DNA from: Microbacterium sp. Leaf151
GTDB taxonomy: Bacteria > Actinomycetota > Actinomycetes > Actinomycetales > Microbacteriaceae
Assembly: GCF_001424225.1 (NCBI RefSeq)
Contig: NZ_LMOR01000001.1
Location: forward strand, 439,427-503,426
Direction of reading: 5' to 3'
DNA: 64,000 bases
Below the pieces are notes generated by a model. The model saw only the letters and a program-made list of their open reading frames with translations, searched no databases and was not told the DNA's origin. The stretch's first letter is position 1. Every line of letters starts with the position of its first letter. Shown piece after piece: positions 1 to 7,901 of this stretch. Both the position numbers and the translations under genes were made by a program.

Positions 1-505
1 CGTCGCTGGTGACGACATCGCCCGCGCGGCGGCCGTTCCAGGCGTAGCCGTGGTCGAAGATGTGGCCGAGGCCGTCCCACTGCGTCGAGCACTGCAGGGG
101 CATGGCGATGACGTCGTCGGCACCGCCGATGCCGTGCGGGAAGCCCTGGTTGCCTCTCTCGGCATCCGTTCCCGTGTCGGTCATCGTGTGCACCGGGTTG
201 GTCCGCCTCCGCCACCCCTTCTGCGGGCCGTCGGTGTCGAAGCGCTGCGAGAGCGAGATCGAGACGCCGTCGCGCACGAGCGCGGCCGCCGCCCGCCGTT
301 TGCCGGCGTCGATGAAGTTGAGGGTGCCGAGCACGTCGTCCTCGCCCCAGCGTCCCCAGTTGCGGAACGCCTCGGCGCGCAGCGCGATCTCGGCCTCGGG
401 GTTCTGCCGGTCGAGGTCGGCGGGGTCCTCGGACGGAACGCCTCGCTGGGCCGTGGCATCCGATCCGTGCGCCGCATCCGGCCCCTGAGCCTGTCGAAGG
501 GTCAC
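1..505 (-). CDS. Cyclase family protein (metal-dependent hydrolase), 3' part outside window
   Basis: The reading frame begins at GTG 505 and leaves the window at base 1, giving about 168 residues. The segment HGIGGADDV followed by CSTQWDGLGH, near residues 125-150, is typical of cyclase/kynurenine-formamidase-like metal hydrolases, where such His and Asp residues bind metal. Its GTG overlaps the stop of the FAH gene by four bases (GTGA), so the two are probably coupled. Residues 1-9 (MTLRQAQGP) are encoded by a REP element (483-504). The conserved domain starts near residue 35, so that N-terminus may be dispensable. The substrate is unknown; with a neighbouring ring-cleavage dioxygenase, a ring-fission product or lactone is plausible. 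Confidence 0.75.
   Translation of the reverse strand, partial: MTLRQAQGPDAAHGSDATAQRGVPSEDPADLDRQNPEAEIALRAEAFRNWGRWGEDDVLGTLNFIDAGKRRAAAALVRDGVSISLSQRFDTDGPQKGWRRRTNPVHTMTDTGTDAERGNQGFPHGIGGADDVIAMPLQCSTQWDGLGHIFDHGYAWNGRRAGDVVTSD
483..504. repeat. REP-like element at a gene junction
   Basis: The element reads CCCTGAGCCTGTCGAAGGG and then TCA, an imperfect palindrome of the GAGC(C/T)TGTCGAAGG type. On the minus strand its end supplies the TGA stop of the FAH gene, which overlaps the GTG start of the cyclase. The same element recurs at 13324-13367 and 14464-14485. Confidence 0.8.
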
Positions 506-1446
506 GACGCCGCCTCCCCCACGCACCGCACGACCTGCGTGCCGAGCGCCCCGATGGTCCCGGTCATGACGTCGCCGTCGCGCAGGAACCTCTTCCAGTG
601 CTGCCCGTTGCCGGCGGGGCTGCCGGTCAGCAGCAGGTCGCCGGGAAGCAGGGGGTGGGTCTGCGACGCCGCCGAGACGAGCGCCGGCACGTCGAACAGC
701 AGATCGGACGTCGAGGCATCCTGCATCACCTGTCCGTTGAGTTCGAGGCGCACCGGGGTGTCTGCGGGGTCGACGAAGTGAGCGGGCACGAGCAGCGGAC
801 CGGTCGGCAGGAAGCCGGGCGCGTTCTTGGCCCGGTACCAGTCGGTGCCGATCTCCTTCATGTCTTTGCGGAAGACGAGGTCGCGCGTGGTGACGTCGTT
901 GACCATCGTGTAGCCGGCGACGTGATCGAGCGCGGCCTCGCGCGAGACGCGGAACGCCTCGCGGCCGATGACGACGGCCAGCTCCAATTCCCAGTCGTGC
1001 ACCTCGCTGTACGCCGGGAGCACCAGCGGCACGTCGTCGCCGACGACGCACGCGGTGAGCCCGATGAAGAAGTACGGCTCGCCGCTGCGGGCGCGCTCGT
1101 CCATCATGTCGGCGGCGAAGGCACGCGCCTCCTCGGGCGTGCGGTCGGTGTTCTGCGTCAGGCCCGCGGCCACCAGTTCGATCACGTGCTGGCGGTAGTT
1201 GGCGCCGGTCTGCAGCACCTGCCGCGGCTCGACGGGCGCCGTGAGGGTGACATCCGACACGGGATGCCACTCCCCCGGGGCCTCGACGAGGGCGGCGATC
1301 CGCTCCCAGTCGGGGGCGGCGAGGAAGGCGTTCAGACCGCCCCCGAGCTCGTCGGCGGTCAGCGCACGGATGCGGTCGCCGGCCACGAGACCGACGTGCA
1401 CGGCATCCCCGTCGCGGAAACGGGCGAGAGCGTAGGGGGCGGTCAT
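502..1446 (-). CDS. Fumarylacetoacetate hydrolase family protein
   Basis: This 314-residue protein carries the C-terminal FAH domain. The divalent-metal site is visible as E153/E155 in WELELAVVIG and D184 in VNDVTTRD. The family cleaves C-C bonds of 2-oxo or 2,4-dioxo acids, or decarboxylates/isomerises them, typically late in meta-cleavage of aromatics. ATG 1446 lies five bases after the stop of the extradiol dioxygenase gene, and its own stop overlaps the cyclase start, so the three form one operon. The dioxygenase neighbour suggests it acts on a ring-fission product. Substrate specificity cannot be read from the sequence. Confidence 0.85.
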   Translation of the reverse strand: MTAPYALARFRDGDAVHVGLVAGDRIRALTADELGGGLNAFLAAPDWERIAALVEAPGEWHPVSDVTLTAPVEPRQVLQTGANYRQHVIELVAAGLTQNTDRTPEEARAFAADMMDERARSGEPYFFIGLTACVVGDDVPLVLPAYSEVHDWELELAVVIGREAFRVSREAALDHVAGYTMVNDVTTRDLVFRKDMKEIGTDWYRAKNAPGFLPTGPLLVPAHFVDPADTPVRLELNGQVMQDASTSDLLFDVPALVSAASQTHPLLPGDLLLTGSPAGNGQHWKRFLRDGDVMTGTIGALGTQVVRCVGEAAS

Positions 1447-1451
1447 CACGG

Positions 1452-2468
1452 TCAGCCCCGACCCTGCACGGCGTACGGGTTGAGCAGGGCGTCCTTGATC
1501 TCGTCGGGCACACCCTCTTCGGTGGCGCTGGGGCCGTCGGCGGGCGGGAACGACTCGGTCATCGACATCGGCATGGCGCCGTTGCGGTACATGTTGTTCG
1601 AGCCGAGCGAGGGCTTCCACGTGTTGGCTTCCCAGTCGGGCACGTAGTTGCGGTATCCGCCCGTGTTCAGCTCGATGCGCAGGCTCGAGGGCTCGCGGTA
1701 GTAGAGGAACGTCTGCTCGCCGATGCCGTGGATGTTGGGGCCGTACTCGATCGGCACGCCGTTCTCCATGAGCGTGTCGGCGGCGATGAGGAGCTCCTCG
1801 CGCGTGTCGACCCAGAAGGCGTAGTGGTTGATGCGGCCGGCGCGGCTCGAGCCGTCGAGCACCACGCCGAGGTCGTGCGACTTCTCGTTGGTCGTGAGCA
1901 CGGAGAACACCGAGATGGGTGCCTCGTCGAGCACCGTGCGGGCCATGAAGCGGAAGCCGAGCGTGTCGACGTACCACTGCACGAACGCGTCGACGTCGCG
2001 GGCCGCGACGGTGACGTGGTCGAGCTGGCGCGGGGCGCCGGCGATGGGGCTGCGCTTCTCGGGACGGTCGGGGTAGATCGAGGCGGTGTGCGGCTCAGCA
2101 CGGTGACGCTCGACATCCCAGTGCAGGGTCATGTCGTGGCCCTGGGGACCGGTAAAGCGGAACGCCCGGCCGATGCCGCGGCCCTCGAACCATTCGCCCT
2201 CGATGCCGGCGGCCTGCACGCGCTTGGCCGCCTCCTCCAGGGCTTCGGCCGACGACGTCCGCCAGGCCATCGTCTCGAGGGAGGGCTCGTCGCCCTTCGC
2301 CACGACCAGGGAGTAGGCGTAGTAGTCGCCCCAGCAGCGGAGGTACACACGGTCGTCTTCGCGAGCGACCTCGGTGAGGCCCACCTGGTTGACGTAGAAG
2401 TCCACCGACGCCTCGACATCAGGAGTCGTGATCGCGACGAACGACAGATGAGAGAGAAGCTTGATCAT
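1452..2468 (-). CDS. Two-domain VOC extradiol (catechol 2,3-dioxygenase-type) dioxygenase
   Basis: The protein has 338 residues with two vicinal-oxygen-chelate halves (about 5-120 and 148-310). The C-terminal half keeps the Fe(II) facial triad H151 (LDHVTV), H215 (INHYAFW) and E266 (RIELNTGG), with the spacing of type I extradiol dioxygenases. It should open a catechol-type ring next to the diol. ATG 2468 is preceded by GAAAGGA and fits the domain start; an upstream in-frame extension to 2564 has no family support. It is first in an operon with the FAH and cyclase genes. The nearby pca genes give an ortho-cleavage route, so this probably handles a different ring. Confidence 0.85.
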   Translation of the reverse strand: MIKLLSHLSFVAITTPDVEASVDFYVNQVGLTEVAREDDRVYLRCWGDYYAYSLVVAKGDEPSLETMAWRTSSAEALEEAAKRVQAAGIEGEWFEGRGIGRAFRFTGPQGHDMTLHWDVERHRAEPHTASIYPDRPEKRSPIAGAPRQLDHVTVAARDVDAFVQWYVDTLGFRFMARTVLDEAPISVFSVLTTNEKSHDLGVVLDGSSRAGRINHYAFWVDTREELLIAADTLMENGVPIEYGPNIHGIGEQTFLYYREPSSLRIELNTGGYRNYVPDWEANTWKPSLGSNNMYRNGAMPMSMTESFPPADGPSATEEGVPDEIKDALLNPYAVQGRG

Positions 2469-2573
2469 CTTCGATCCTTTCGGTGAATCGGGTCGTTCCG
2501 ACTCTTCTTCCACTATCCGACCTAAGTGGATATCAGGGAACCCGATCCTGTGGATGCCGAACATCGGCGTGAC

Positions 2574-3308
2574 TTATCCGCCCGCGTAGACGATCCCGTC
2601 GTCTCGTGCGAGGTCCGCCAGGTCCGTCGGCTCGGCGCCCACGCGCAACGCCTCCAGGATCCGTCGCAGGGCGAGGCGTTCGGGCGACTCACGCCGGACG
2701 GGTCGGATCCGCCGCCCGTCCTCGTCGTCGAACGCCACCTCGCACAGCGGCGATGCGGAGTCCACGCGCACCTCGACGCGGCGCGCCCCGAGAGCGGTGG
2801 CGGCGAGCGCGCCGCCCACTCCGCCCCCGACCGTGCGGGTGACGCTCGCGCCGACCCCACCCGGTCCCCGCAGGGCGATCGCGGTCGCCGCCGCCGTATC
2901 GACCCGCGTGACGATCGACAGCGGGCCGGAGGCGAGCACCCGCGCCCATCCCACCGCGTCGCGGAGAAGGGCGGCGGCGTCGGTCCGCCCACCCCAGGCG
3001 TCGACCACGACGTGCCGCGGCTCGACGGGTTCGCCCCGCGCATCGTCGACGATGTCGGGGCGAACGCGGCGGCGCATCACCACGACCGGCGCGTCGAGGG
3101 CACCGAGAAGAGCGTGCACCTCGGGCGAGACGGGGTCGGGCTCGTCGATGACGTAGCCGGCGGCACCCTCGAGGCGCTCCCACCAGGCGCCGCGGCCGTC
3201 GATCACCCGCACGGCCCCGGGGCCCGCGCCCAGCCGCACTCGCGGCGCGAGCTCCGCCACCGCGGCCCGATACGCGGCCGCATCGGTCTGCACACCCCGC
3301 ACGGTCAT
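2574..3308 (-). CDS. Conserved hypothetical protein coupled to a Gfo/Idh dehydrogenase
   Basis: This is a 244-residue soluble protein that I do not recognise. It is Ala-, Val- and Arg-rich with no signal peptide or membrane segment. Features include a VVVDAWGG stretch in the middle and a Gly-rich run (TVGGGVGGAL) near residue 160. ATG 3308 overlaps the TGA of the preceding oxidoreductase gene (ATGA), so translation is coupled and the two products probably work on the same compound. It lies just upstream of the dioxygenase operon on the same strand, separated by about 105 bases. Confidence 0.6.
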   Translation of the reverse strand: MTVRGVQTDAAAYRAAVAELAPRVRLGAGPGAVRVIDGRGAWWERLEGAAGYVIDEPDPVSPEVHALLGALDAPVVVMRRRVRPDIVDDARGEPVEPRHVVVDAWGGRTDAAALLRDAVGWARVLASGPLSIVTRVDTAAATAIALRGPGGVGASVTRTVGGGVGGALAATALGARRVEVRVDSASPLCEVAFDDEDGRRIRPVRRESPERLALRRILEALRVGAEPTDLADLARDDGIVYAGG

Positions 3309-4351
3309 CGCGCTACCCCCGACCTGACCGCCGCGGCCGCGGCATCGGCGATCGCCGTCACGAAAGCCGCGTCCGCCCGGAGCTCGTCGTACTCCATCGC
3401 CGCCTCGCCGCGCAGCAGGGCCGCGAGCGCCCGCCACTCCCTCTCGTACCCGTCGTGCCGGTCGATCGGGTAGATCGTCTGCACCCCCGCCGCGTCTCGG
3501 ACGGTGGTGCGGGCGCCGCCCACGTGCACGAAGGGCGGCGGGAACTCCACCTCTATGCGCGCGCTCGCCGTGGAGACGGTGACGCGCCACAACGAATCGG
3601 CCCCCTCCGGCAGCATCACCGCCGTGAAGCGCACCAGGGCGTCGTTCGCCCGCAGCGCCAGGTCGAACCCGATCGGGGCCACCGCCCGCGCCCAGACCAG
3701 CTCGGGGGCGGAGGGGACGAGGTCGCGCACGAGCGGGAGGTCGTGCACGCCGAGTCCCGCGACGAGCTGACGCACCAGGGCGGCGCTCTGCACGGGGTCG
3801 TCGAGGTCGAGCGGCGGCCTCTTCGGGGCCGCACCGGGGGGAAGCGGCTCCCCCATCGTGAGCGCGTGGTACCGGTCGTTCGGCGAGAGGCACAGCGTCA
3901 CCGTCACGGCCGAGATGCGGCCGTCCAGGGCGCTGAGGTGGTGCGTGGCCCGCGCCCAGGCGGGGTCGAAGAGGTGGTTCGTGCCAACGACCAGAAGCGC
4001 TCCGACCGCGGCGCACTCGGCGACGAGGCGTTCGGCCTCCTCGGCAGTGTCGGCCAGCGGTTTCTCGCAGAAGATCGCCCGCCGCCCCGCTGCCAGGCTC
4101 GCGCGCACGTGCTCGGCGTGCAGCGGCGGCGGGCTGCAGACGGCGACGACGTCGACGTCCGGGTCGGCGAGGAGCGTCTCGACCCCGGCCGATGCACGGG
4201 CGCCGAAGCGTTCCGCGATCACCGCGGCCCGAGCGCTCCCGGCGTCGCTGACGTGCACCAGGCGGAAGTCGCCGTCCGTGCGCGCGAGCGTGGGCGCGTG
4301 CAGCGCCGCAACGCCCGGCCCCGATCCGATGATGCCCACGCCCCACGTCAT
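3305..4351 (-). CDS. Gfo/Idh/MocA family oxidoreductase
   Basis: This 348-residue NAD(P)-dependent dehydrogenase opens with a Rossmann fold (VGIIGSGPGVAALH) and carries the family EKP motif (CEKPLAD, near residue 95), whose Lys takes part in catalysis. Such enzymes oxidise or reduce sugars, often at C3. ATG 4351 was chosen because GAGGGGG lies 6-8 bases upstream; a GTG at 4369 is possible but would fall inside the 4368-4392 inverted repeat. The gene is divergent from a ROK regulator and overlaps the following unknown gene by four bases. A role in 3-keto-sugar metabolism is inferred from context. Confidence 0.85.
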   Translation of the reverse strand: MTWGVGIIGSGPGVAALHAPTLARTDGDFRLVHVSDAGSARAAVIAERFGARASAGVETLLADPDVDVVAVCSPPPLHAEHVRASLAAGRRAIFCEKPLADTAEEAERLVAECAAVGALLVVGTNHLFDPAWARATHHLSALDGRISAVTVTLCLSPNDRYHALTMGEPLPPGAAPKRPPLDLDDPVQSAALVRQLVAGLGVHDLPLVRDLVPSAPELVWARAVAPIGFDLALRANDALVRFTAVMLPEGADSLWRVTVSTASARIEVEFPPPFVHVGGARTTVRDAAGVQTIYPIDRHDGYEREWRALAALLRGEAAMEYDELRADAAFVTAIADAAAAAVRSGVAR

Positions 4352-4367
4352 CCCGGCCCCCTCGCCC

Positions 4368-4392
4368 ACTTCAGCGCGAAATGCACTGAAGT
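4368..4392. promoter_or_regulatory. Inverted repeat, likely operator between Gfo/Idh and ROK genes
   Basis: ACTTCAG and CTGAAGT are perfect 7-base arms separated by 11 bases, in the divergent intergenic region. ROK repressors bind inverted repeats of this kind in front of sugar genes, so autoregulation plus control of the left-hand genes is a reasonable inference. A copy of ACTAATG follows at 4398-4404. Confidence 0.5.
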
Positions 4393-4461
4393 CAGGAACT
4401 AATGAACCATAGACCAGACGATTCCGTCAGGGGAAGCGCGCTCTTGTGTGAAGATCAACGC

Positions 4462-5730
4462 ATGGCCAACGTGTCCACCCTCCGCTTCGGCGCGCAGACC
4501 GACGAAGTCACGAGCCTGCTGCGCATCGTCAACATGGTTCGCCTCGGCGAGGCCGTCACGCGCCCCGAGATCGGCCGCGTCACCGGGCTCGGACGCGGGG
4601 TCGTCGCCCAGCGCGTCGACCGCGCCGTCGAGATGGGCTTCCTCGAGGACGCCGAATACGCCCCGTCGTCGGGTGGACGCGCACCCCGCACGCTGCGCTT
4701 CCGCTCCGAGCAGGGGCGCATCGTCGTGTGCGCACTCGGGGGACTGCACGTGCACGTCGGTGTCACCGACCTCGACGGGGAGATCCTCGACGAGGCCCAC
4801 CGCGCGTGGGACATCGCGCGCGGACCCGAAGAGACCCTCGACGCCGCCACCGCGATGGTCGACGACCTGCTCGCCGCCGGCGACGGCAGTCCCGTGTGGG
4901 CGATCGTGGTGGGACTGCCCGGGCCCGTCGACTTCGACACCGGTCGTCCGGTCGCCCCGCCGATCATGCCCGGGTGGAACGGGTACGACGTGCGGACCGC
5001 GTTCGAGCAGCGCTACGACGCCCCCGTCTGGGTCGACAACGACGTGAACCTCCTCGCGGCCGGCGAGCGCGCCCGCCGCCGCGACGAGGGCGTCGACCTC
5101 ATCTACTGCAAGGTCGGCACGGGGATCGGCGCGGGACTCGTCTCACGCGGACGCCTTCATCGCGGCGCGAACGGCGCCGCGGGCGACATGGGCCACGTCC
5201 GGGTGCCCGGCGCGACGCAGATCTGCCGCTGCGGCAAGACCGGCTGCCTCGAGGCCGTCGCCGGGGGGTGGGCGCTCGTGCGCGACGCGCGCGCCGCGAT
5301 CGGGGGCGGCGCAACGGGAGCGCTCGCCGAGATCGTGGCATCCGGAAGAGACCTGACCCCCGAAGACATCGCCCGCTCCGCCGAGCGCGGCGACCCCCTC
5401 GCCATCTCGCTCGTGCGAGCCGGTGCGCGTCAGGTCGGCGAGGCCGTGGCCGCGCTGGTCAACATGTTCAACCCCAGCGTGATCGTCATCGGTGGAGCGA
5501 TCGCGTCGGCCGGGGAGCTGTTCCTGGCCGAGATCCGCCACCGCGTCTACGAGCTGTCGCTGCCGCTGGCCACGCGCGACCTCGTCATCAAGACGAGCGA
5601 GAACGACACCCGCGAGCCGGTGCGCGGGGGCGTCGACCTCGCGCAGGAGCAGTTGTTCGAGGTGAGCCTGCCGCGCTGGTTCAGCGAGGGTCGACCCACG
5701 GTGGCCGCGGTGCACGGCCTGAGCGGTTGA
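4462..5730 (+). CDS. ROK family transcriptional regulator
   Basis: An N-terminal winged helix (about residues 12-65, LLRIVNMVRLGEAVTRPEIG region) is followed by a ROK sugar-kinase-like domain. The ROK zinc motif is intact (CRCGKTGCLE), as are the GTGIGAG and VDNDVN segments. Length (422 residues) is normal for NagC/Mlc/XylR-type repressors. ATG 4462 was preferred because the helix-turn-helix starts shortly after it; an in-frame ATG at 4402 would add 20 residues and sits directly behind the inverted repeat. It probably senses a sugar or sugar phosphate released from the glycosides and controls the adjacent catabolic genes. Confidence 0.85.
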   Translation: MANVSTLRFGAQTDEVTSLLRIVNMVRLGEAVTRPEIGRVTGLGRGVVAQRVDRAVEMGFLEDAEYAPSSGGRAPRTLRFRSEQGRIVVCALGGLHVHVGVTDLDGEILDEAHRAWDIARGPEETLDAATAMVDDLLAAGDGSPVWAIVVGLPGPVDFDTGRPVAPPIMPGWNGYDVRTAFEQRYDAPVWVDNDVNLLAAGERARRRDEGVDLIYCKVGTGIGAGLVSRGRLHRGANGAAGDMGHVRVPGATQICRCGKTGCLEAVAGGWALVRDARAAIGGGATGALAEIVASGRDLTPEDIARSAERGDPLAISLVRAGARQVGEAVAALVNMFNPSVIVIGGAIASAGELFLAEIRHRVYELSLPLATRDLVIKTSENDTREPVRGGVDLAQEQLFEVSLPRWFSEGRPTVAAVHGLSG

Positions 5731-5755
5731 CTTCTTCCTATTTAGACATTAGTCG
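5727..5755 (+). promoter_or_regulatory. Candidate promoter with AGACATTAG motif before the first deglycosidase pair
   Basis: TTGACT overlaps the end of the ROK gene and TAGTCG follows after 17 bases, a weak -35/-10 match. The 9-mer AGACATTAG at 5744-5752 recurs on the minus strand at 14950-14958 and, as AGACATAAG, at 24869-24877, each time in front of deglycosidase genes. Confidence 0.35.
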
Positions 5756-5813
5756 ATAGGTTGTGAGCGGAAGCGCGCCGTGGGGTGCGCTGTGACACGA
5801 GGACGTGCCCGCC

Positions 5814-6233
5814 ATGACTCTCTCCGCCCTGCGCGACGACGCCCTGCGCGTCACCGCCACCTCCACCGCCACCGAGGTGCGCCTCTCGCTGCCGTGGATC
5901 CGCTCGCTCCCGTTGGCGAGCCTGCTCGAGCCCGTCGTGCACCTCGACGGACGACGGCACGAGCCCCTCGTCCTCATCGACTCGCGGCGGGTGGCCCCCG
6001 CCGAGCTCGCCGCCGAGGACACCTGGTGGTACCTGCAGGATCGAGTGGTGCTGGAGATCCCGGATGCCGTGACCCCCGGCATCCACGAGGTGGAGGTGTC
6101 GTTCCGGCTCGAGATCCCCTACCTGCCCGGCGGGCCCGACCAGCCCCTGCGCCTGCCGTTCTCGTTCCACCGGACGCTCGGGGTGGGCGCGGCGGCCGCG
6201 GGCGTCTCGCAAGATGTCCGGAGCGCAGCGTGA
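5814..6233 (+). CDS. C-glycoside deglycosidase beta-type subunit (DUF6379), set a
   Basis: This 139-residue all-beta protein has the family signatures LPWIRSLP near the N-terminus, WWYLQDR in the middle and EIPYLPGG near the end. DUF6379 proteins are the small beta subunits of C-glycoside deglycosidases, known from Microbacterium and Arthrobacter, which cleave the C-C bond of 3-keto-C-glycosides. ATG 5814 has GAGGA about nine bases upstream; GTG 5805 is an alternative. Its TGA overlaps the GTG of the TIM-barrel partner, fitting a coupled heterodimer. It is the most divergent of the five beta domains here, so its substrate may differ. Confidence 0.75.
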   Translation: MTLSALRDDALRVTATSTATEVRLSLPWIRSLPLASLLEPVVHLDGRRHEPLVLIDSRRVAPAELAAEDTWWYLQDRVVLEIPDAVTPGIHEVEVSFRLEIPYLPGGPDQPLRLPFSFHRTLGVGAAAAGVSQDVRSAA

Positions 6234-7204
6234 GCCTCCCCGCGGGCTGGACGCTCTCTGCCAGCGCCTTCAACCTCACCCCCGAGGTGATCCGCGCCGA
6301 GCGGAGCGCTCCCGACCTGGCGCTCTCGCTGGTCGAGCGCGGCACCGCACGCGCCATCGAGATCGAGCTGGGGCAGATGTGGCGCGGTTTTCCGGCCCCG
6401 CCGGCCGGCCCCGTCGAGGTGTTCCGCGACGACCTCGCCGCGGCGGGCGGTCGGGTCAGCATCGTGGGCGTCAGCATCGACGAGTTCGACCGCGGTCGAC
6501 GGCGGACGGATGCCGATCGCCGGGCGTTCCTCGAACCGCAGCTGCGCGCGGCGGCCTCCGCCGGAGCGGCGGGCGTACGCCTGCCGATCGGTCAGGCCGG
6601 CGCGCTGCTCGATGAGATCCTCCCCCTGCTGGAGGAACTCGACATCGTGCTCTACGAGGAGGCCCAGGGCCACGAGACGCCCGCGGCGCGCGCGGCGGCC
6701 TACGACCGCATCGGCGAGCTCGACACTCCGCGCGTGCGCCTGCTGCTCGACATCAGCATGCTCATGCCCGCGCTCCCGGTGACCTACCTCGACCAACTCG
6801 AGCGCGGCGGCATCCCCGCGGATCTCCTGCGGCGCCTCCGCGACGAGTGGCGCGACCCGGCGACCCAGGACGCCGTCGTCGACCTGCTGCGCACGGGCGG
6901 GGTGCCGGGGCCGGTGCACACGCTGTACATGAACCTGCTCGTGCGCTTCGGTCGCTCGGGCATCGACGATCTGGCATCCGTCCTCCCCCTGATCGGAGCG
7001 GCGCACCTGAAGTTCTGGGACCTCGACGACGCCGACGGCCGGGTCACCCGACCGATCCGCGACGTGGGGGCGGCCCTGCGCACCGCGGGCTTCACCGGCA
7101 CGCTCTGCAGCGAGTGGGGCGGGCAGGAGTGGCTCGACGACGACCCGTGGCAGATGACGGAGCGGCACCTGGCGGTCGCGCGCGAGGCGCTGGCCGGCGC
7201 GTGA
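6230..7204 (+). CDS. TIM-barrel sugar isomerase-like protein, deglycosidase alpha-type subunit, set a
   Basis: This is a 324-residue xylose-isomerase-like TIM barrel. Candidate metal ligands in barrel order are E143/E144 (LYEEAQ), D174 (LLLDIS), H259 (AHLKFWD) and E295 (CSEWGG), matching the E-D-H-E pattern of the other alpha subunits here. GTG 6230 overlaps the beta-subunit stop (GTGA). It is distant from sets b-e, lacking the HAP and HVHAKF segments. Together with the preceding gene it probably forms a deglycosidase or a related lyase for another glycoside. Intergenic sequence separates it from the convergent toxin gene. Confidence 0.7.
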   Translation: MSLPAGWTLSASAFNLTPEVIRAERSAPDLALSLVERGTARAIEIELGQMWRGFPAPPAGPVEVFRDDLAAAGGRVSIVGVSIDEFDRGRRRTDADRRAFLEPQLRAAASAGAAGVRLPIGQAGALLDEILPLLEELDIVLYEEAQGHETPAARAAAYDRIGELDTPRVRLLLDISMLMPALPVTYLDQLERGGIPADLLRRLRDEWRDPATQDAVVDLLRTGGVPGPVHTLYMNLLVRFGRSGIDDLASVLPLIGAAHLKFWDLDDADGRVTRPIRDVGAALRTAGFTGTLCSEWGGQEWLDDDPWQMTERHLAVAREALAGA

Positions 7205-7295
7205 GCCGCCGACGATGGCGCTGCCTTCCGTCTTCCCCGTTCCGACGGCTACACCACCTGGCATGAAGCGTCGCTCGAGGCCGGATGACGGCTGT

Positions 7296-7556
7296 TCAGC
7301 GGTCGTAGACCTCTCGACGGTGCCCGGCCCGGACGACCGTGACGATCAGTTCGCCGTCGAGCACGTCGTAGATCACCCGGTAGTCGCCGACACGGACACG
7401 CCAGGCGCTTTGCTCGCCCACCAGCTTCTTCGCACCGGTCGGACGGGGGTCGTCCCGGAGGCCGCCGATCGCTTCCACCACCCGGTCACGCGCGGGCCGC
7501 GGCAGTTTTTTGATCTGGCGAGCGGCTGCCGTGGTGAATTCGACGCGGTAGGTCAC
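7296..7556 (-). CDS. RelE/ParE-family toxin
   Basis: This 86-residue basic protein has the RelE fold signature: YRVEFTTAAARQIKKLP at the N-terminus, WRVRVGDYRVIYDV in the centre and RAGHRREVYDR at the C-terminus. RelE-type toxins cleave mRNA on the ribosome. ATG 7556 overlaps the antitoxin stop (ATGA), the usual antitoxin-first order. It lies between two deglycosidase-related blocks and is probably a small resident or stabilising module unrelated to catabolism. Confidence 0.9.
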   Translation of the reverse strand: MTYRVEFTTAAARQIKKLPRPARDRVVEAIGGLRDDPRPTGAKKLVGEQSAWRVRVGDYRVIYDVLDGELIVTVVRAGHRREVYDR

Positions 7557-7816
7557 GAAGCGAGATCGGCCCGCAGCTCATCGAGCGTTATGCGGGCACC
7601 GTCGTCGTCGTTCTTCGCCTGACGATAAGCGGCAACGTCTTGAGCCATCTCGAACTCTTCGAGGGCCTCGATATCGGCGACACTGACAACGACGGCTGCG
7701 AGCTTGCCGTTGCGCGTCACGCCAATGCGTTCACCGGCGTACATCGCACGACCGAGAACGTCGGAGAGCTGGCTGCGAAGCTCACGCGTGGAGAGCTCGG
7801 TCGTGACGGTGTCCAT
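7553..7816 (-). CDS. Phd/YefM-family antitoxin
   Basis: This 87-residue protein has a Phd/YefM DNA-binding N-terminus (STRELRSQLSDVLGRA, then ERIGVTRNGKLAAVVVS) and an acidic C-terminal tail expected to wrap the toxin. It should neutralise the RelE-like toxin and repress the operon. ATG 7816 lies six bases after a TATGAT hexamer, so the message is probably leaderless. Confidence 0.9.
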   Translation of the reverse strand: MDTVTTELSTRELRSQLSDVLGRAMYAGERIGVTRNGKLAAVVVSVADIEALEEFEMAQDVAAYRQAKNDDDGARITLDELRADLAS

Positions 7817-7822
7817 GTACCC

Positions 7823-7852
7823 ATCATAGCAACAAACGTCATTGTGTACACA
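7823..7852 (-). promoter_or_regulatory. Toxin-antitoxin promoter and palindromic operator
   Basis: On the minus strand TATGAT (7828-7823) ends six bases before the antitoxin ATG. A perfect TGTGTACACA palindrome at 7843-7852 sits where the -35 should be, a sensible site for autorepression by the antitoxin-toxin complex. Confidence 0.6.
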
Positions 7853-7901
7853 GTTGCCATGGCATGCCCGTGTCGCGGGCAGCGGCCGGGGTGGAAGCGC
7901 G

